DNA of 64,000 nucleotides from MPNP01 sp026709725 (lineage in GTDB: Bacteria > Pseudomonadota > Alphaproteobacteria > Rhodobacterales > Rhodobacteraceae), in the NCBI GenBank assembly GCA_965200805.1, contig OZ241384.1, positions 868,001-932,000 of the forward strand, read 5' to 3'. Both the position numbers and the translations under genes were made by a program. Below, in pieces: positions 34,890 through 43,038 of this stretch (its first letter is position 1; the number at the start of each line of letters is the position of its first letter). Under the pieces are notes generated by a model. It saw only the letters and a list, made by a program, of their open reading frames with translations. It ran no database searches and was not told the origin of the DNA.

Positions 34890-35963
34890 TCAGACAATCT
34901 GCGTGATCCTTTCGGCAATCTGCCTGGCCGCCTCTTCGATTGATACCCCCGAGTGATCGGGCAGCATGATCGTGGCAAGTGTGGTGGCATTCAACTGCTG
35001 GCCCGACTTTGAATAGCGCGGGTCGTAGTGATGCTTGATCATCTCCCCAACCAGTGCATGCCATTGGCCGGTCGCTGCAAGTGATTGCCAGTGCTCTATT
35101 TGCGCAGCTGCGTGATAGGGGGCAAGACGGGCAATCCGGTCCTGCAGGCGGCATATGTCAGCGGTCATGCAGCGATACGCCTGAACGATAAAGTCGGTGC
35201 GGGAATCGAACGGCGCAGCGATCTGTATCCGTGAAGCTTCCCGCATGACGTCCCAGAGGGATGGAGGGAGTGTTATCTGTCCAATACGGTTGGACTCTGC
35301 CTCCAGAACAAGGGGGAGATCCGGATCAAGGCCAAGGAGTCCGGTGATCAGACAGGATTCAAAGCGTTTCTGCGTTGGCTGCCCTGCCTGAACATGACCG
35401 AAGATTGATCCCCTGTGCCGGGCACAATGCTCCAGATCAAGGGTTTGAACACCGATTTTGGCCAGTTCAGTCAGGATTGCCGTTTTTCCGGTACCGGTGG
35501 GTCCTGCCAGGAGAATGGGGCGGAATGGCATGGGATCATGGTAGAAGAATGCGTTGACCAGCCGTCGGTAGCGTTTGTAGCCACCGCTCAGGGTCGTGCA
35601 CCGCCAACCGACCTGATGGCAGATTTCGGCAAATGCCTGTGAGCGTTTGCCGCCGCGCCAGCAATAGATCAGCGGTCGCCAATCAGGCGCATGCCCAGCC
35701 AGAGCTGTGTCCAGGTGGCAGGCAATGTTTCTGCTGATCATGCTGGCACCGATACGGCGGGCCCGGAATTTGCTGTCCTGTGTATAGGTCGTGCCCACCT
35801 GCCGCCGCTCATCATCATCCAGCACCGGGAGATTGACCGCCGCATCGATATGATCCGCCGCAAATTCGCCCGGACTTCGCACGTCAATGACAGCATCAAA
35901 ATCATGTGAGAGCAACTCCCGGATGGATTCCGGTTTAAAATGGCTGCCGTAACCTCGTTCCAT
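34890..35963 (-). CDS. selU: tRNA 2-selenouridine synthase (MnmH/SelU)
   Basis: This 357-residue enzyme replaces the sulfur of 2-thiouridine at the tRNA wobble position with selenium via a geranylated intermediate. The N-terminal rhodanese domain is at about 1-125, with catalytic Cys101 in IYCWRGGKRSQ. The C-terminal P-loop domain has GPTGTGKT (154-161). It uses the selenophosphate made by the SelD fusion nearby. No selA, selB or selC is in the window, so the visible selenium use is tRNA modification only. Confidence 0.93.
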   Translation of the reverse strand: MERGYGSHFKPESIRELLSHDFDAVIDVRSPGEFAADHIDAAVNLPVLDDDERRQVGTTYTQDSKFRARRIGASMISRNIACHLDTALAGHAPDWRPLIYCWRGGKRSQAFAEICHQVGWRCTTLSGGYKRYRRLVNAFFYHDPMPFRPILLAGPTGTGKTAILTELAKIGVQTLDLEHCARHRGSIFGHVQAGQPTQKRFESCLITGLLGLDPDLPLVLEAESNRIGQITLPPSLWDVMREASRIQIAAPFDSRTDFIVQAYRCMTADICRLQDRIARLAPYHAAAQIEHWQSLAATGQWHALVGEMIKHHYDPRYSKSGQQLNATTLATIMLPDHSGVSIEEAARQIAERITQIV

Positions 35964-36196
35964 GCTCAGATATCAACTCCCGTTCACATCCTGCCACCCG
36001 GTCCATAGCCTGACATTGGACGCAGTCACCCCTTCCGGCAAATCCCTGCCTAAGAGCCTGGACTGAAATGTGGATGGCCTCCCCCCAGGTGCAACATCCT
36101 CGTGTCGAGCACAAGCCCGACAGAAAGGGCGCCATGACCTGGAACGCGACCACCCGTCAGACATGTAAACGCAAGACATTACGACAGGAAAGCACC

Positions 36197-36900
36197 ATGA
36201 CCGACGCGGATTGGCAGGGGATCCTGCCTTTGCTTCCGCCCCCACCGCCGTGCACCCGCCCGCGAACCGCCAGTCTTCGCAAGATCGTCAACGCGATCCG
36301 GTCCAGGCTTGCGACCGGGTGCCAGTGGCGTGCACGCCCCAAGTGTTTTCCGCCCTTGACAACGGTCTGGAATTATTTCCACGCTTGGCGCGACAGCGGC
36401 GTCTTCAGGCGCATGATGGACGCGCTCCGGCGGCCGCCATTGACAGCCGGTCGGTGACGACAACGGAGAGGGGTGGGCCGGTCGGGGGGCAAACACCACC
36501 TCACCGTGGAGGCGGAGAGAGTCCCGATCATGATCCGGGTCCACGCAGCGGATGGGCAGGACCGGGAACAGCGTACCGGCTGTGATCCCGGCCTCGCTGG
36601 CGCAGGCGCCGACGGTCGTGAAACTGCAGGCAGACGGTGGGGACAGCGGTGCCAGGCTGCGCTCCCGGCCTCGGGATCCGGGGATCCCGGACATGTCGGA
36701 GATCATCCACGCGTCCGGTGATGGCAGGGGCTTCACAGTCCTTTACCGCCCTGGGTGGTGGGGCGGATGATTGCCCGCCTGTCGCGGCGCCGGCGTCCGG
36801 CCGGGGATATCGAGCGGACTCCGGCGGGCTCCCTGGCCCGGGTGCCACGCCCCGACTGTCGGTTCCCATCCCGCCCACCGGCACGAGGACTGACATCATG
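36197..36900 (+). pseudogene. IS5-family transposase pseudogene
   Basis: The first frame (36197-36457) reads MTDADWQGILPLLPPP, then NAIRSRLATGCQWRA and WNYFHAWRDSG, the N-terminal block of IS5-type transposases. A second frame gives DSRSVTTTERGG (DSQSVKTTEKGG in intact members, first catalytic Asp). Then come IRVHAADGQDRE, a middle fragment, PDMSEIIHAS, GFTVLYRPGWW and RLSRRRR in shifted phases. At least three frameshifts are needed to join them. Terminal inverted repeats were not found. Confidence 0.78.
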
Positions 36901-36929
36901 AAAGTGAAGAACAATCATGAATCAATGAC

Positions 36930-37196
36930 TTATGATTCAGGCTCTTGATCAATCGGCTTGCTGGCTTCGATTAGAAGGGTCAAGGCTTGTTGATAACCGC
37001 TTTCCATTGGATGCAGTCCATCAGAATCATCTTTTTCTTGCCGCCGTTTAAGAAGATTGATTGCATGATTTTGAACTTTGGGATGTTCCTTAAGGATTTC
37101 AGAAAGAATGAGGCCAAGGGCAAGTGTCTTCCCCTGAAGCTCAAATATCTCCAACCGTGCTTCTGTTAGAACACCTAAGCGGTTTTCTTCGCTCAT
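36930..37196 (-). CDS. Small hypothetical protein, AT-rich
   Basis: This 88-residue, mostly helical, charged protein starts MSEENRLGVLTEARLEIFEL. It has a middle segment LKEHPKVQNHAINLLKRR and an acidic end. No family recognised. It lies 57 bp downstream of the next gene on the same strand, so both form a two-gene unit. The composition is notably less GC-rich than the flanking IS relic, and the frame is cleanly protein-like. Confidence 0.6.
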   Translation of the reverse strand: MSEENRLGVLTEARLEIFELQGKTLALGLILSEILKEHPKVQNHAINLLKRRQEKDDSDGLHPMESGYQQALTLLIEASKPIDQEPES

Positions 37197-37253
37197 TGTT
37201 GTGCCGGGCGGTCGGTTAGGTTTTTTGTTTGGACCTGTGGCGAAATTGGGAAC

Positions 37254-37535
37254 TTATTCCACTGTTTCGTTAGAATTTTGGCTAATCAATTTTTTCAGCA
37301 ATTTCAGGATTTCTTCATTGCTGAGTTCCAATGCTTCAATGCGATCAACCGTATTTTCTTCAAAATCATTCAAACGCTGTTCAAGATTTTTATCAAGAAT
37401 ATGGACCTGCTCTTGAATAGTTGCAGCGTAAGACATTCCATACCAAACACCGCCCCCGACAAGAGAGGCAAACGCGACAATTGCAAGTGCCACGCTACCT
37501 ATTGCGGCCATAGTTTGCAGTGTTCGTTTCTTCAT
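37254..37535 (-). CDS. Small membrane-anchored coiled-coil protein
   Basis: This 93-residue protein has a basic start (MKKRTLQTMAAIGS) and one transmembrane helix (about 11-37, with VALAIVAFASLVGGGVWYG). Then comes a long heptad-like coiled coil (VHILDKNLEQRLNDFEEN through EEILKLLKKLISQ). The architecture parallels the microprotein at 17043-17210, though the sequences are not obviously homologous. A GGAAGCAGCC-type site precedes the ATG. Together with the 88-residue gene downstream it may form a small accessory system of unknown function. Confidence 0.62.
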   Translation of the reverse strand: MKKRTLQTMAAIGSVALAIVAFASLVGGGVWYGMSYAATIQEQVHILDKNLEQRLNDFEENTVDRIEALELSNEEILKLLKKLISQNSNETVE

Positions 37536-37612
37536 CAGGGCTGCTTCCTTTGTTAAGTTCTAAATTGATAACTACTTATCCCAAGTTTTTTGTCAAGAGG
37601 TTTCTCAATTTG

Positions 37613-37672
37613 CCAATCAGCGACCCAATCGCCCGAATCCGCCGCCGGGGCCCATCTCTCCCGGATTTCCGT
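37613..37672 (-). repeat. Dispersed repeat R3, copy 1
   Basis: On the minus strand, sequence with ATCCGGGAGAGATGGGCCCC and GGTCGCTGATTGG matches 54511-54568 (plus strand) over about 58 bp with few mismatches. Confidence 0.65.
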
Positions 37673-37929
37673 CCCCCTAAGCGTCAACTTGCCTTGATTC
37701 CCCCGACGACCTGTCCTTGCGCAATCCCTTCAACGCTCCCGATCGAGCCGCCATGCCTTCCCGACCCTCCGGCAGGAGATCCATCGACAGCACCCGGTCC
37801 TCCCTCATGCCTGCCAGTCTTTCCTTCAGACCTGATCGCCCCCGGGAGATGAACCGCGGGACACGATGACAGGTCATCAGGGAAATCGGGGCAAGTCAAC
37901 GCTTATGGGTGGGGGGATTCATCGCCCGG

Positions 37930-38090
37930 ACGGTGGCATGGATCGGGGTCACTGCGAAACCATTGGGGACATGGGGCGGATGCATCGCCGAATCGCTGAT
38001 CGGGGGCGAATGCGATTTTGGCAGATCACCTGTTATCAGGGACGTGCAGATTTCCGGGTCCGTCATACGAGGATCACACCCGTCGACATC
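37930..38090 (+). repeat. Dispersed repeat R2, copy 2
   Basis: Clear DNA and reading-frame similarity to 15287-15441 (opposite strand): GGCATGGATCGG, AATCGCTGAT, AATGCGATT, TGGCAG, GCAGATTTCCGGGTC and GTCATACG. In both places the neighbours are small toxin-antitoxin-like genes. Confidence 0.65.
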
Positions 38091-38420
38091 CCCACCTGCA
38101 GAAGCGAGCACCTGATGTCTCCACAAGCCCGGACAGCCCACTATCTGTCTTGCGAAAAGCGACCGGGCGGTTCCGTGATCTGATACTGAAGCATTTCTGG
38201 ACCCGGTCTCGACAGCCCGGGATCATGCGGGGTGGGCGGTCGATATTGACAATGCGTTCCTCATGCCACTCCTGGTCATGACAGGCCTTCCATATGCATG
38301 ATTTCCTGGTAACGGATCTTTGGACGTGGGAATCTGAGAGGTCCCATGATTGACGATCCACCACCAAATGCCCATATGATCAGGATCATGTTGGAATCCG
38401 GGAAAATGTGAGGGTGAAGC

Positions 38421-38678
38421 GTGACAAAACTGATCACTACAGCCCAGTATCTCTGGGCCTATTCCCGCGGCGATATCGGACCTGAAACAGCGATTGAGGG
38501 AATCGGGGTTCGTGGATTCGGGGCACTCCTGGATGCGATGATCGCGAATGGTGTTCCGCTGCCTCGCGGGCGGGGACGTGAAGAGGAAACGAAGCGTGAA
38601 ATCCGGGACGGATTGCCCCTCATGCGACAAATTCTGGGGCTGGATCACCCAAGGGACGAAGGCAGCCCATTCCGATGA
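38421..38678 (+). CDS. UPF0175-like small antitoxin candidate
   Basis: This 85-residue protein starts at a GTG (MTKLITTAQYLWAYSRGD). The helix-turn-helix-like part IGPETAIEGIGVRGFGALLD followed by MIANGVPLP resembles the UPF0175 pattern (…LG…ELLELLAERGIPL). The stop overlaps the ATG of the next gene (ATGA, 38675-38678), a typical antitoxin-toxin arrangement. Assignment to UPF0175 is by pattern only. Confidence 0.6.
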   Translation: MTKLITTAQYLWAYSRGDIGPETAIEGIGVRGFGALLDAMIANGVPLPRGRGREEETKREIRDGLPLMRQILGLDHPRDEGSPFR

Positions 38679-39367
38679 TTTCTGTCATCGTTCCAGATAC
38701 CGGGCCGCTGATCTCTTTTGCCCGAGCAAAGCGACTTGATCTCCTTGACCGGTTCGACTGCCAGATCCTGATCATGGATGCCGTTCATTTTGAGTTGCTG
38801 GATGAATCATCCAATGCGCCCGAGCAGGACGACCTCCTGCTTTGGATTGAATCGAATAGCAATAAGGTGCAGATCATTGAAACCACCTATGGATCGCTTC
38901 TGCAGGCAAACCGGGAGCTGCTCCAGTCCGTGCCGGAAGAGCGAAGGCTGGCGATTCGAAGGAAAACGAGGGTCAAGGATGCAGGAGAGCTGGCAATCCA
39001 GGAAATGGTGAACAGACTCCGCCCCCGGCTTTCCCGTGAAGCGACCGCGCTGGTCCTCTTCGAAGACAGACGCGTGGAGACGATGTCATTCGGACCCTAT
39101 GCACGCGTTATGTCAACATGGTCATTCGTCCTTGCACTGGAGAGGCTTGGGGTCATCGCTTCGGTGGAAAGCATTTATGACACAATTGAAGCATCCGGAC
39201 GTTTCCCGCCGAAGAAGCCGTTTGATTCGTTCGACCCGGCACTGGATGATTTCGCTGCAAGCTATGACATTTCAAGAGGAGGGCGATCTTTTTCCATACC
39301 TGCGCCAAAGCCCGATTCAGATTCCGTGCCGGGGCCTGGGGATAACAATCCGGCACCAGACTTCTAA
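38675..39367 (+). CDS. PIN-like nuclease, toxin candidate
   Basis: This is a 230-residue protein. The N-terminus VPDTGPLISFARAKRLDLL is the start of DUF3368/PIN-like nucleases (D8 as first acidic ligand). VKDAGELAIQEMV supplies the second acidic cluster and VLFEDRR the third. After about residue 155 comes an extra region ending in a Pro/Asp-rich tail (PAPKPDSDSVPGPGD), longer than the usual 150-160-residue family. It is coupled to the small gene upstream by a 4-bp overlap. Confidence 0.72.
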   Translation: MISVIVPDTGPLISFARAKRLDLLDRFDCQILIMDAVHFELLDESSNAPEQDDLLLWIESNSNKVQIIETTYGSLLQANRELLQSVPEERRLAIRRKTRVKDAGELAIQEMVNRLRPRLSREATALVLFEDRRVETMSFGPYARVMSTWSFVLALERLGVIASVESIYDTIEASGRFPPKKPFDSFDPALDDFAASYDISRGGRSFSIPAPKPDSDSVPGPGDNNPAPDF

Positions 39368-39922
39368 GAATCCGGCCCTGCCTGTGAACCGTGCATTGCG
39401 ATAACCCAGTCAGCACACGCATCATCAGGCAGTCCATTCTGAATCAGCCATCGCTTCCAAACACAATGCCATCGCGCGGAGCCTGATCACTCCCGGCTGA
39501 CCGATGCTCCCCGGCACCGCATGGTTCCTCCATCAAAGTCGAAGCCTCTGGAGCTGATCCGTTCAAGCACAGCACTGCTTTGTGCATGGCTGCGCCCTGC
39601 GTATGCCCGGCAGCCTTCGTGCGGGCAAAACCCATCAGGAGTGCTTTGCAGATCGGGACAGGAGACAGGACAGATCGGGAAGGGGTCATTTCCCTGACCT
39701 GATCCCGGGGTTTTGTGCCGCAGAACGGAAGCGGCCTTGAAATCCAATTGGGGAATCCGCTCATGCGACCTGTCAGCTGAGTGCTCCATCAACGCAGCAT
39801 GAGCATGACGACAGCTGCCGGGACAAGCCATCCGGCGGCTGGTTTGGTCGAACCTTTATCCCTCAGGATTGCCAATGGGTCCTGTTCCGGGTATTGGATT
39901 GGGCCCACACGGGCCCGACGCC
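39368..39922. other. Spacer upstream of tRNA-Arg genes
   Basis: About 555 bp without a supported gene. A minus-strand frame (39487-39831) contains CPDLQSTPDGFCPHEGCRAY, cysteine-rich and perhaps a relic, but with no family match I can name. The end presumably contains the tRNA promoter. Confidence 0.3.
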
Positions 39923-39999
39923 GGCCCCGTAGCTCAGATGGATAGAGCGACCGCCTCCTAAGCGGTAGGTCACAGGTTCGAATCCTGTCGGGGTCGCCA
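39923..39999 (+). tRNA. tRNA-Arg (CCT)
   Basis: A 77-nt cloverleaf: acceptor GGCCCCG with CGGGGTC, D-arm GCTC/GAGC, anticodon stem ACCGC/GCGGT with loop CTCCTAA (anticodon CCT, reads AGG), T-arm ACAGG-TTCGAAT-CCTGT, and encoded CCA. Confidence 0.96.
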
Positions 40000-40142
40000 C
40001 ATGATGGTGCGGGGCTTTGTGTTGTACTGCGCCCGGGCCATGGTCGGTCTTGTGATCAGGGAAGAATGAGCCGGTTGAAGGAGGACCCGATTTCAGAAAG
40101 TGCCTGTGATGAATGACCGGACACAGGAAGATTTTTTCAGAC

Positions 40143-40219
40143 GGTCCCGTAGCTCAGCCGGATAGAGTGTTCGCCTCCGAAGCGAAAGGTCGCGCGTTCG
40201 AATCGCGCCGGGACCGCCA
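40143..40219 (+). tRNA. tRNA-Arg (CCG)
   Basis: A 77-nt cloverleaf: acceptor GGTCCCG with CGGGACC, D-arm GCTC/GAGT, anticodon stem TTCGC/GCGAA with loop CTCCGAA (anticodon CCG, reads CGG), T-arm GCGCG-TTCGAAT-CGCGC, and encoded CCA. It lies 143 bp after the CCT isoacceptor. Confidence 0.96.
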
Positions 40220-40380
40220 TGTTTTTCCTGGTTTTCCGTGCACATGCAATCCAAAGCCCCAGACATGCGGGGGTGCTTCCTGACGGTATTGCAGCTGGCC
40301 CGCGTCAATTCAACAATCTGCACATTGGTCAGGCGGGAGGGGTTCGCGCGCCAGGTCCAGTATTTTCAGTTCATCACTCG

Positions 40381-40439
40381 ACTCCGAACTGCAATGTGCG
40401 GGGCGGGCTGCCTCGGCGAGATCTGATTGATCGGTGGAC
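40381..40439 (+). repeat. Dispersed intergenic repeat R1, copy 3 (diverged)
   Basis: ACTCCG, CTGCAATG, GCGGGCTGCCTC and GAT(C/T)TGAT-GATCGGT blocks align with 34741-34808. It is more diverged than copies 1 and 2, between tRNA-Arg(CCG) and the fic gene. The 40220-40512 space holds nothing else. Confidence 0.4.
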
Positions 40440-40512
40440 AATCCAGATGACCGGCAAAGGCTTCCATTCTCTATCAGGAGTTGATTCTGAGGACGGCGCG
40501 GGCAACCTGTGC

Positions 40513-41637
40513 TCAGTGGACATGATGGAGTTCTTCGCGACCCGGCAGTCTGTAACTTGTGCTGCGTCCTCCACCGGGGTTCTGAATGAAAATACCTCTT
40601 TTTTTCAGGATCTGAATATCCCGAAGGGCTGTATCATTCGAGCATTTGGCAATTTTCGCAAATTTTGAGGTGCTCATGAACCCGCAAAAACCGTCCTCGA
40701 GCATCCGGTTTATAATCAGGCGCTGGCGGTGGTTCACTGGCCCTTGATTGATGATTTCCCACATCTGCGCCTTGAAGAGAATATTGCCAAGGGCTGTTTC
40801 GGCATTCGTGATCGCCCTGCCAAGACAGCCCAGAAACCATGATAGCCAGACTGAGATGTCCGGTGTTGAACGCTGTTGTTTCTCAAGATGATCATAATAG
40901 TGCTTGCGTTCCTTCTCAATTTGGGATGACAGGCTGTAAAAACGATCTTGCGTTCCATCTGCACGAGCCAGCATCATATCGCCAATGGCCCGCGCAATCC
41001 GCCCGTTCCCATCATCAAACGGATGAATGGTTACAAACCAGAGATGGGCAATGCCAGCGCGTATCACGGGATCATTGTCATCCCTACCCTCAATCCAGTT
41101 GAGGAATGCCTCCATTTCCATGGCGACCCGATCAGCACGGGGTGCTTCGAAGTGAACGGTTTCGTTTCCATAAGGCCCGGAAACAACCCGCATGGGTCCT
41201 GACTCGAGCGTTCGCCAGTTGCCAACTGTGATTTTCTGCAGACCACTCCGCCCTGTGGGAAACAGCGCAGCATGCCAGTCAAGCAGACGATCTTTTGTCA
41301 ATGGCCTGGAAGACTCCTGTGTCGCATCCAGCACAATCTCAACGATTCCCTCGACATCCCGACTGGTCACAGTCAGACCCGCAATGTCAATCCCCAGCCT
41401 CCGGGCAATTGAAGAGCGAACCTCCTCCGGGTTCAGGTGCACACCCTCAATTGCCGAAGATTTGACAGCATCATTGGTTAATGTGCACAGACCCGCTTCA
41501 CGATTGAGGTCGAAGCCAAGCATTTCCATGCGCCCAAGCAACCGTCCCTGACTGCGGCACAGGTCCGCCAACCTGGTGTTAAGAACCGCATCATCCCATG
41601 TGAAGTTTGGCCAGTTCTGATGCTCATGAATCCACAT
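40513..41637 (-). CDS. Fic-family AMP-transferase (class II)
   Basis: This is a 374-residue Fic protein. The catalytic loop HPFDDGNGRIAR has His205 as the base. The N-terminal inhibitory helix motif SSAIEG (about 60-65, S-x3-E-G) marks a class II, self-inhibited Fic enzyme. A C-terminal winged-helix region (about 310-365, FAKIAKCSNDTALRDIQIL) is typical of the group with DUF4172-like or HTH tails. It transfers AMP or another NMP onto a target protein. The start at 41637 is chosen because GGTGATC precedes it at good spacing; an ATG at 41667 lies inside a palindrome. Confidence 0.87.
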   Translation of the reverse strand: MWIHEHQNWPNFTWDDAVLNTRLADLCRSQGRLLGRMEMLGFDLNREAGLCTLTNDAVKSSAIEGVHLNPEEVRSSIARRLGIDIAGLTVTSRDVEGIVEIVLDATQESSRPLTKDRLLDWHAALFPTGRSGLQKITVGNWRTLESGPMRVVSGPYGNETVHFEAPRADRVAMEMEAFLNWIEGRDDNDPVIRAGIAHLWFVTIHPFDDGNGRIARAIGDMMLARADGTQDRFYSLSSQIEKERKHYYDHLEKQQRSTPDISVWLSWFLGCLGRAITNAETALGNILFKAQMWEIINQGPVNHRQRLIINRMLEDGFCGFMSTSKFAKIAKCSNDTALRDIQILKKRGIFIQNPGGGRSTSYRLPGREELHHVH

Positions 41638-41639
41638 AT

Positions 41640-41666
41640 TGATCACCGCAAAATATGCGGTGATCA
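41640..41666. promoter_or_regulatory. Perfect 11-bp palindrome covering the fic ribosome site
   Basis: TGATCACCGCA and its exact reverse complement flank a 5-base centre. It ends 2 bp before the fic ATG and includes the GGTGATC ribosome binding site on the fic strand. As DNA it could be an operator for the protein's own winged helix; as RNA it would hide the ribosome site. Confidence 0.6.
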
Positions 41667-41872
41667 TAGCAGCAATTCACCGCAGGAACAAGAGACGGTG
41701 CCCCATAATGCCCTGTCATGGAATTTTTGCTGCTGCGGCACCCTGTGCCGGACCGGGCAGCATCTTCCTCCTGGAAAGCCATGTCCTGTCCGGCGGTCAA
41801 GACGATTTGTCTTTCCTGAAGACCGCAGGGACTGTAGTGGTGTCAGGTGCTGAGTGCGTTCGTTTGACTCGT

Positions 41873-42406
41873 ATGATGCAGATGGGTGATGAATACGGTG
41901 GTGGTCGGGTGGGACGATTTTGCCGGATTGGCGACCTGGTGCCGGTCGGTCACCTTGAGGACGATGGGAACGGCCTGCCCGGAGATTTGCTTGAGACATC
42001 ATGGGCCGAGGTCGTTGGCCCTGAACTTGGAGCCATCACACGGCCCCTGCGCATCAAATCGGGTGTGGGGGAAAAGACCGGCTATCGATTGTATCTGGAG
42101 ACTCCGGGGAGTTGTGCGCAAAGGGTCAATATGTGCCTCGGAGACATCATTGACCGCGTGAACAGTGTTTGTGGCTATGCAGCAGTCGAAAAGGTCAGTA
42201 TTGTCCAGACGACATTCGATGACTTTGCCAAACACACCCCGAGAACTTCAAGTCGTCGGGCACCACCGGTGCAGGTCATCGAAAAGTGTGAGTCGCTGCT
42301 GGCACCCGTGGCGGACGGTGACATGCGTGATGAACTGATGAAACTCTGCGTCACTGTCATGCTGGCGGAGGATGATGCGGCTCGGAACAGAAAGAGGAAA
42401 TCATGA
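41873..42406 (+). CDS. DUF721 (DciA-like) protein
   Basis: The 177-residue protein has the DUF721 core SWAEVVGPELGAITRPLRI (about 45-63) followed by the strand-rich LYLETPG region and VSIVQTT. DciA-like proteins interact with the replicative helicase; alphaproteobacterial members sit directly before a DsbA-like gene, as here. The exact start is uncertain: three ATGs at 41873, 41876 and 41882 lack a clear ribosome site. The stop overlaps the next ATG. Confidence 0.75.
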   Translation: MMQMGDEYGGGRVGRFCRIGDLVPVGHLEDDGNGLPGDLLETSWAEVVGPELGAITRPLRIKSGVGEKTGYRLYLETPGSCAQRVNMCLGDIIDRVNSVCGYAAVEKVSIVQTTFDDFAKHTPRTSSRRAPPVQVIEKCESLLAPVADGDMRDELMKLCVTVMLAEDDAARNRKRKS

Positions 42407-43038
42407 TGAAGAACGGTCTGGCAAGACGTATGGGGTTTTGGGTTCTGGCAATGCTGATGACAGCCACATCCCCGGTTTGGGCCCAGGAGATCAGTGCGGC
42501 ATCAGGGGTTGTTGAGATGTCGATTGGAAACCCGGACGCACAGGTTGAGGTCATTGAATATGCATCCCTGACCTGTCCGCATTGCGCAGCATTCCATCGG
42601 GATGTCTTCCCGAAACTGAAAGCGGGCTACATCGACACGGGTAAAATTCACTTCACGCTGAGAGAGGTCTATCTGGACCGGGCGGGTCTTTTTGCCTCCA
42701 TCACCGCTCGCTGTGGTGGGCAGGACAAGTTCTTCCCGATGGTTGAGAGGATTCTGGCAACCCAGAACGAATGGTCCCGTCTTGATTCACAGCCCGCGAT
42801 TGTTCAGCGTCTGCGTTCGATTGCACTGTCAATGGGGGTGACGGATGATGCATTCCGGGCATGTTTCTACGACGAGGCCAAGGCTGAGTTGCTTGTGGAT
42901 GCCGAGGACAAAAACAGGCGCGAATACGGCATCACCAGCACGCCCACCTTTGTCATCAATGGCAGGACCTACTCCAACATGTCCTACGATGAATTCGCCG
43001 GTGTGCTTGATGCGGCACTGAGCGATCAGGAGGGGTGA
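42403..43038 (+). CDS. DsbA-family periplasmic thioredoxin-fold oxidoreductase
   Basis: This 211-residue secreted protein has a signal peptide (MMKNGLARRMGFWVLAMLM, cut after PVWA). The redox motif CPHC (Cys58, Cys61) lies in YASLTCPHCAAFH, and the cis-Pro region is ITSTPTFVINGRTY. It forms or shuffles disulfides in the periplasm. AGAGGA precedes the ATG, which overlaps the DUF721 stop. Its 3' end overlaps lpxK tail to tail by 83 bp, an unusually long convergent overlap. Confidence 0.9.
   Translation: MMKNGLARRMGFWVLAMLMTATSPVWAQEISAASGVVEMSIGNPDAQVEVIEYASLTCPHCAAFHRDVFPKLKAGYIDTGKIHFTLREVYLDRAGLFASITARCGGQDKFFPMVERILATQNEWSRLDSQPAIVQRLRSIALSMGVTDDAFRACFYDEAKAELLVDAEDKNRREYGITSTPTFVINGRTYSNMSYDEFAGVLDAALSDQEG

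Larger units (their letters stand above)
37536..38420. other. Repeat-bearing non-coding stretch
   Basis: About 880 bp. It contains repeat R3 (37613-37672) and R2 copy 2 (37930-38090). No full gene is visible. The remainder has only short frames without signatures. The end carries an AGGGTGAA site for the GTG-start gene at 38421. Confidence 0.4.
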
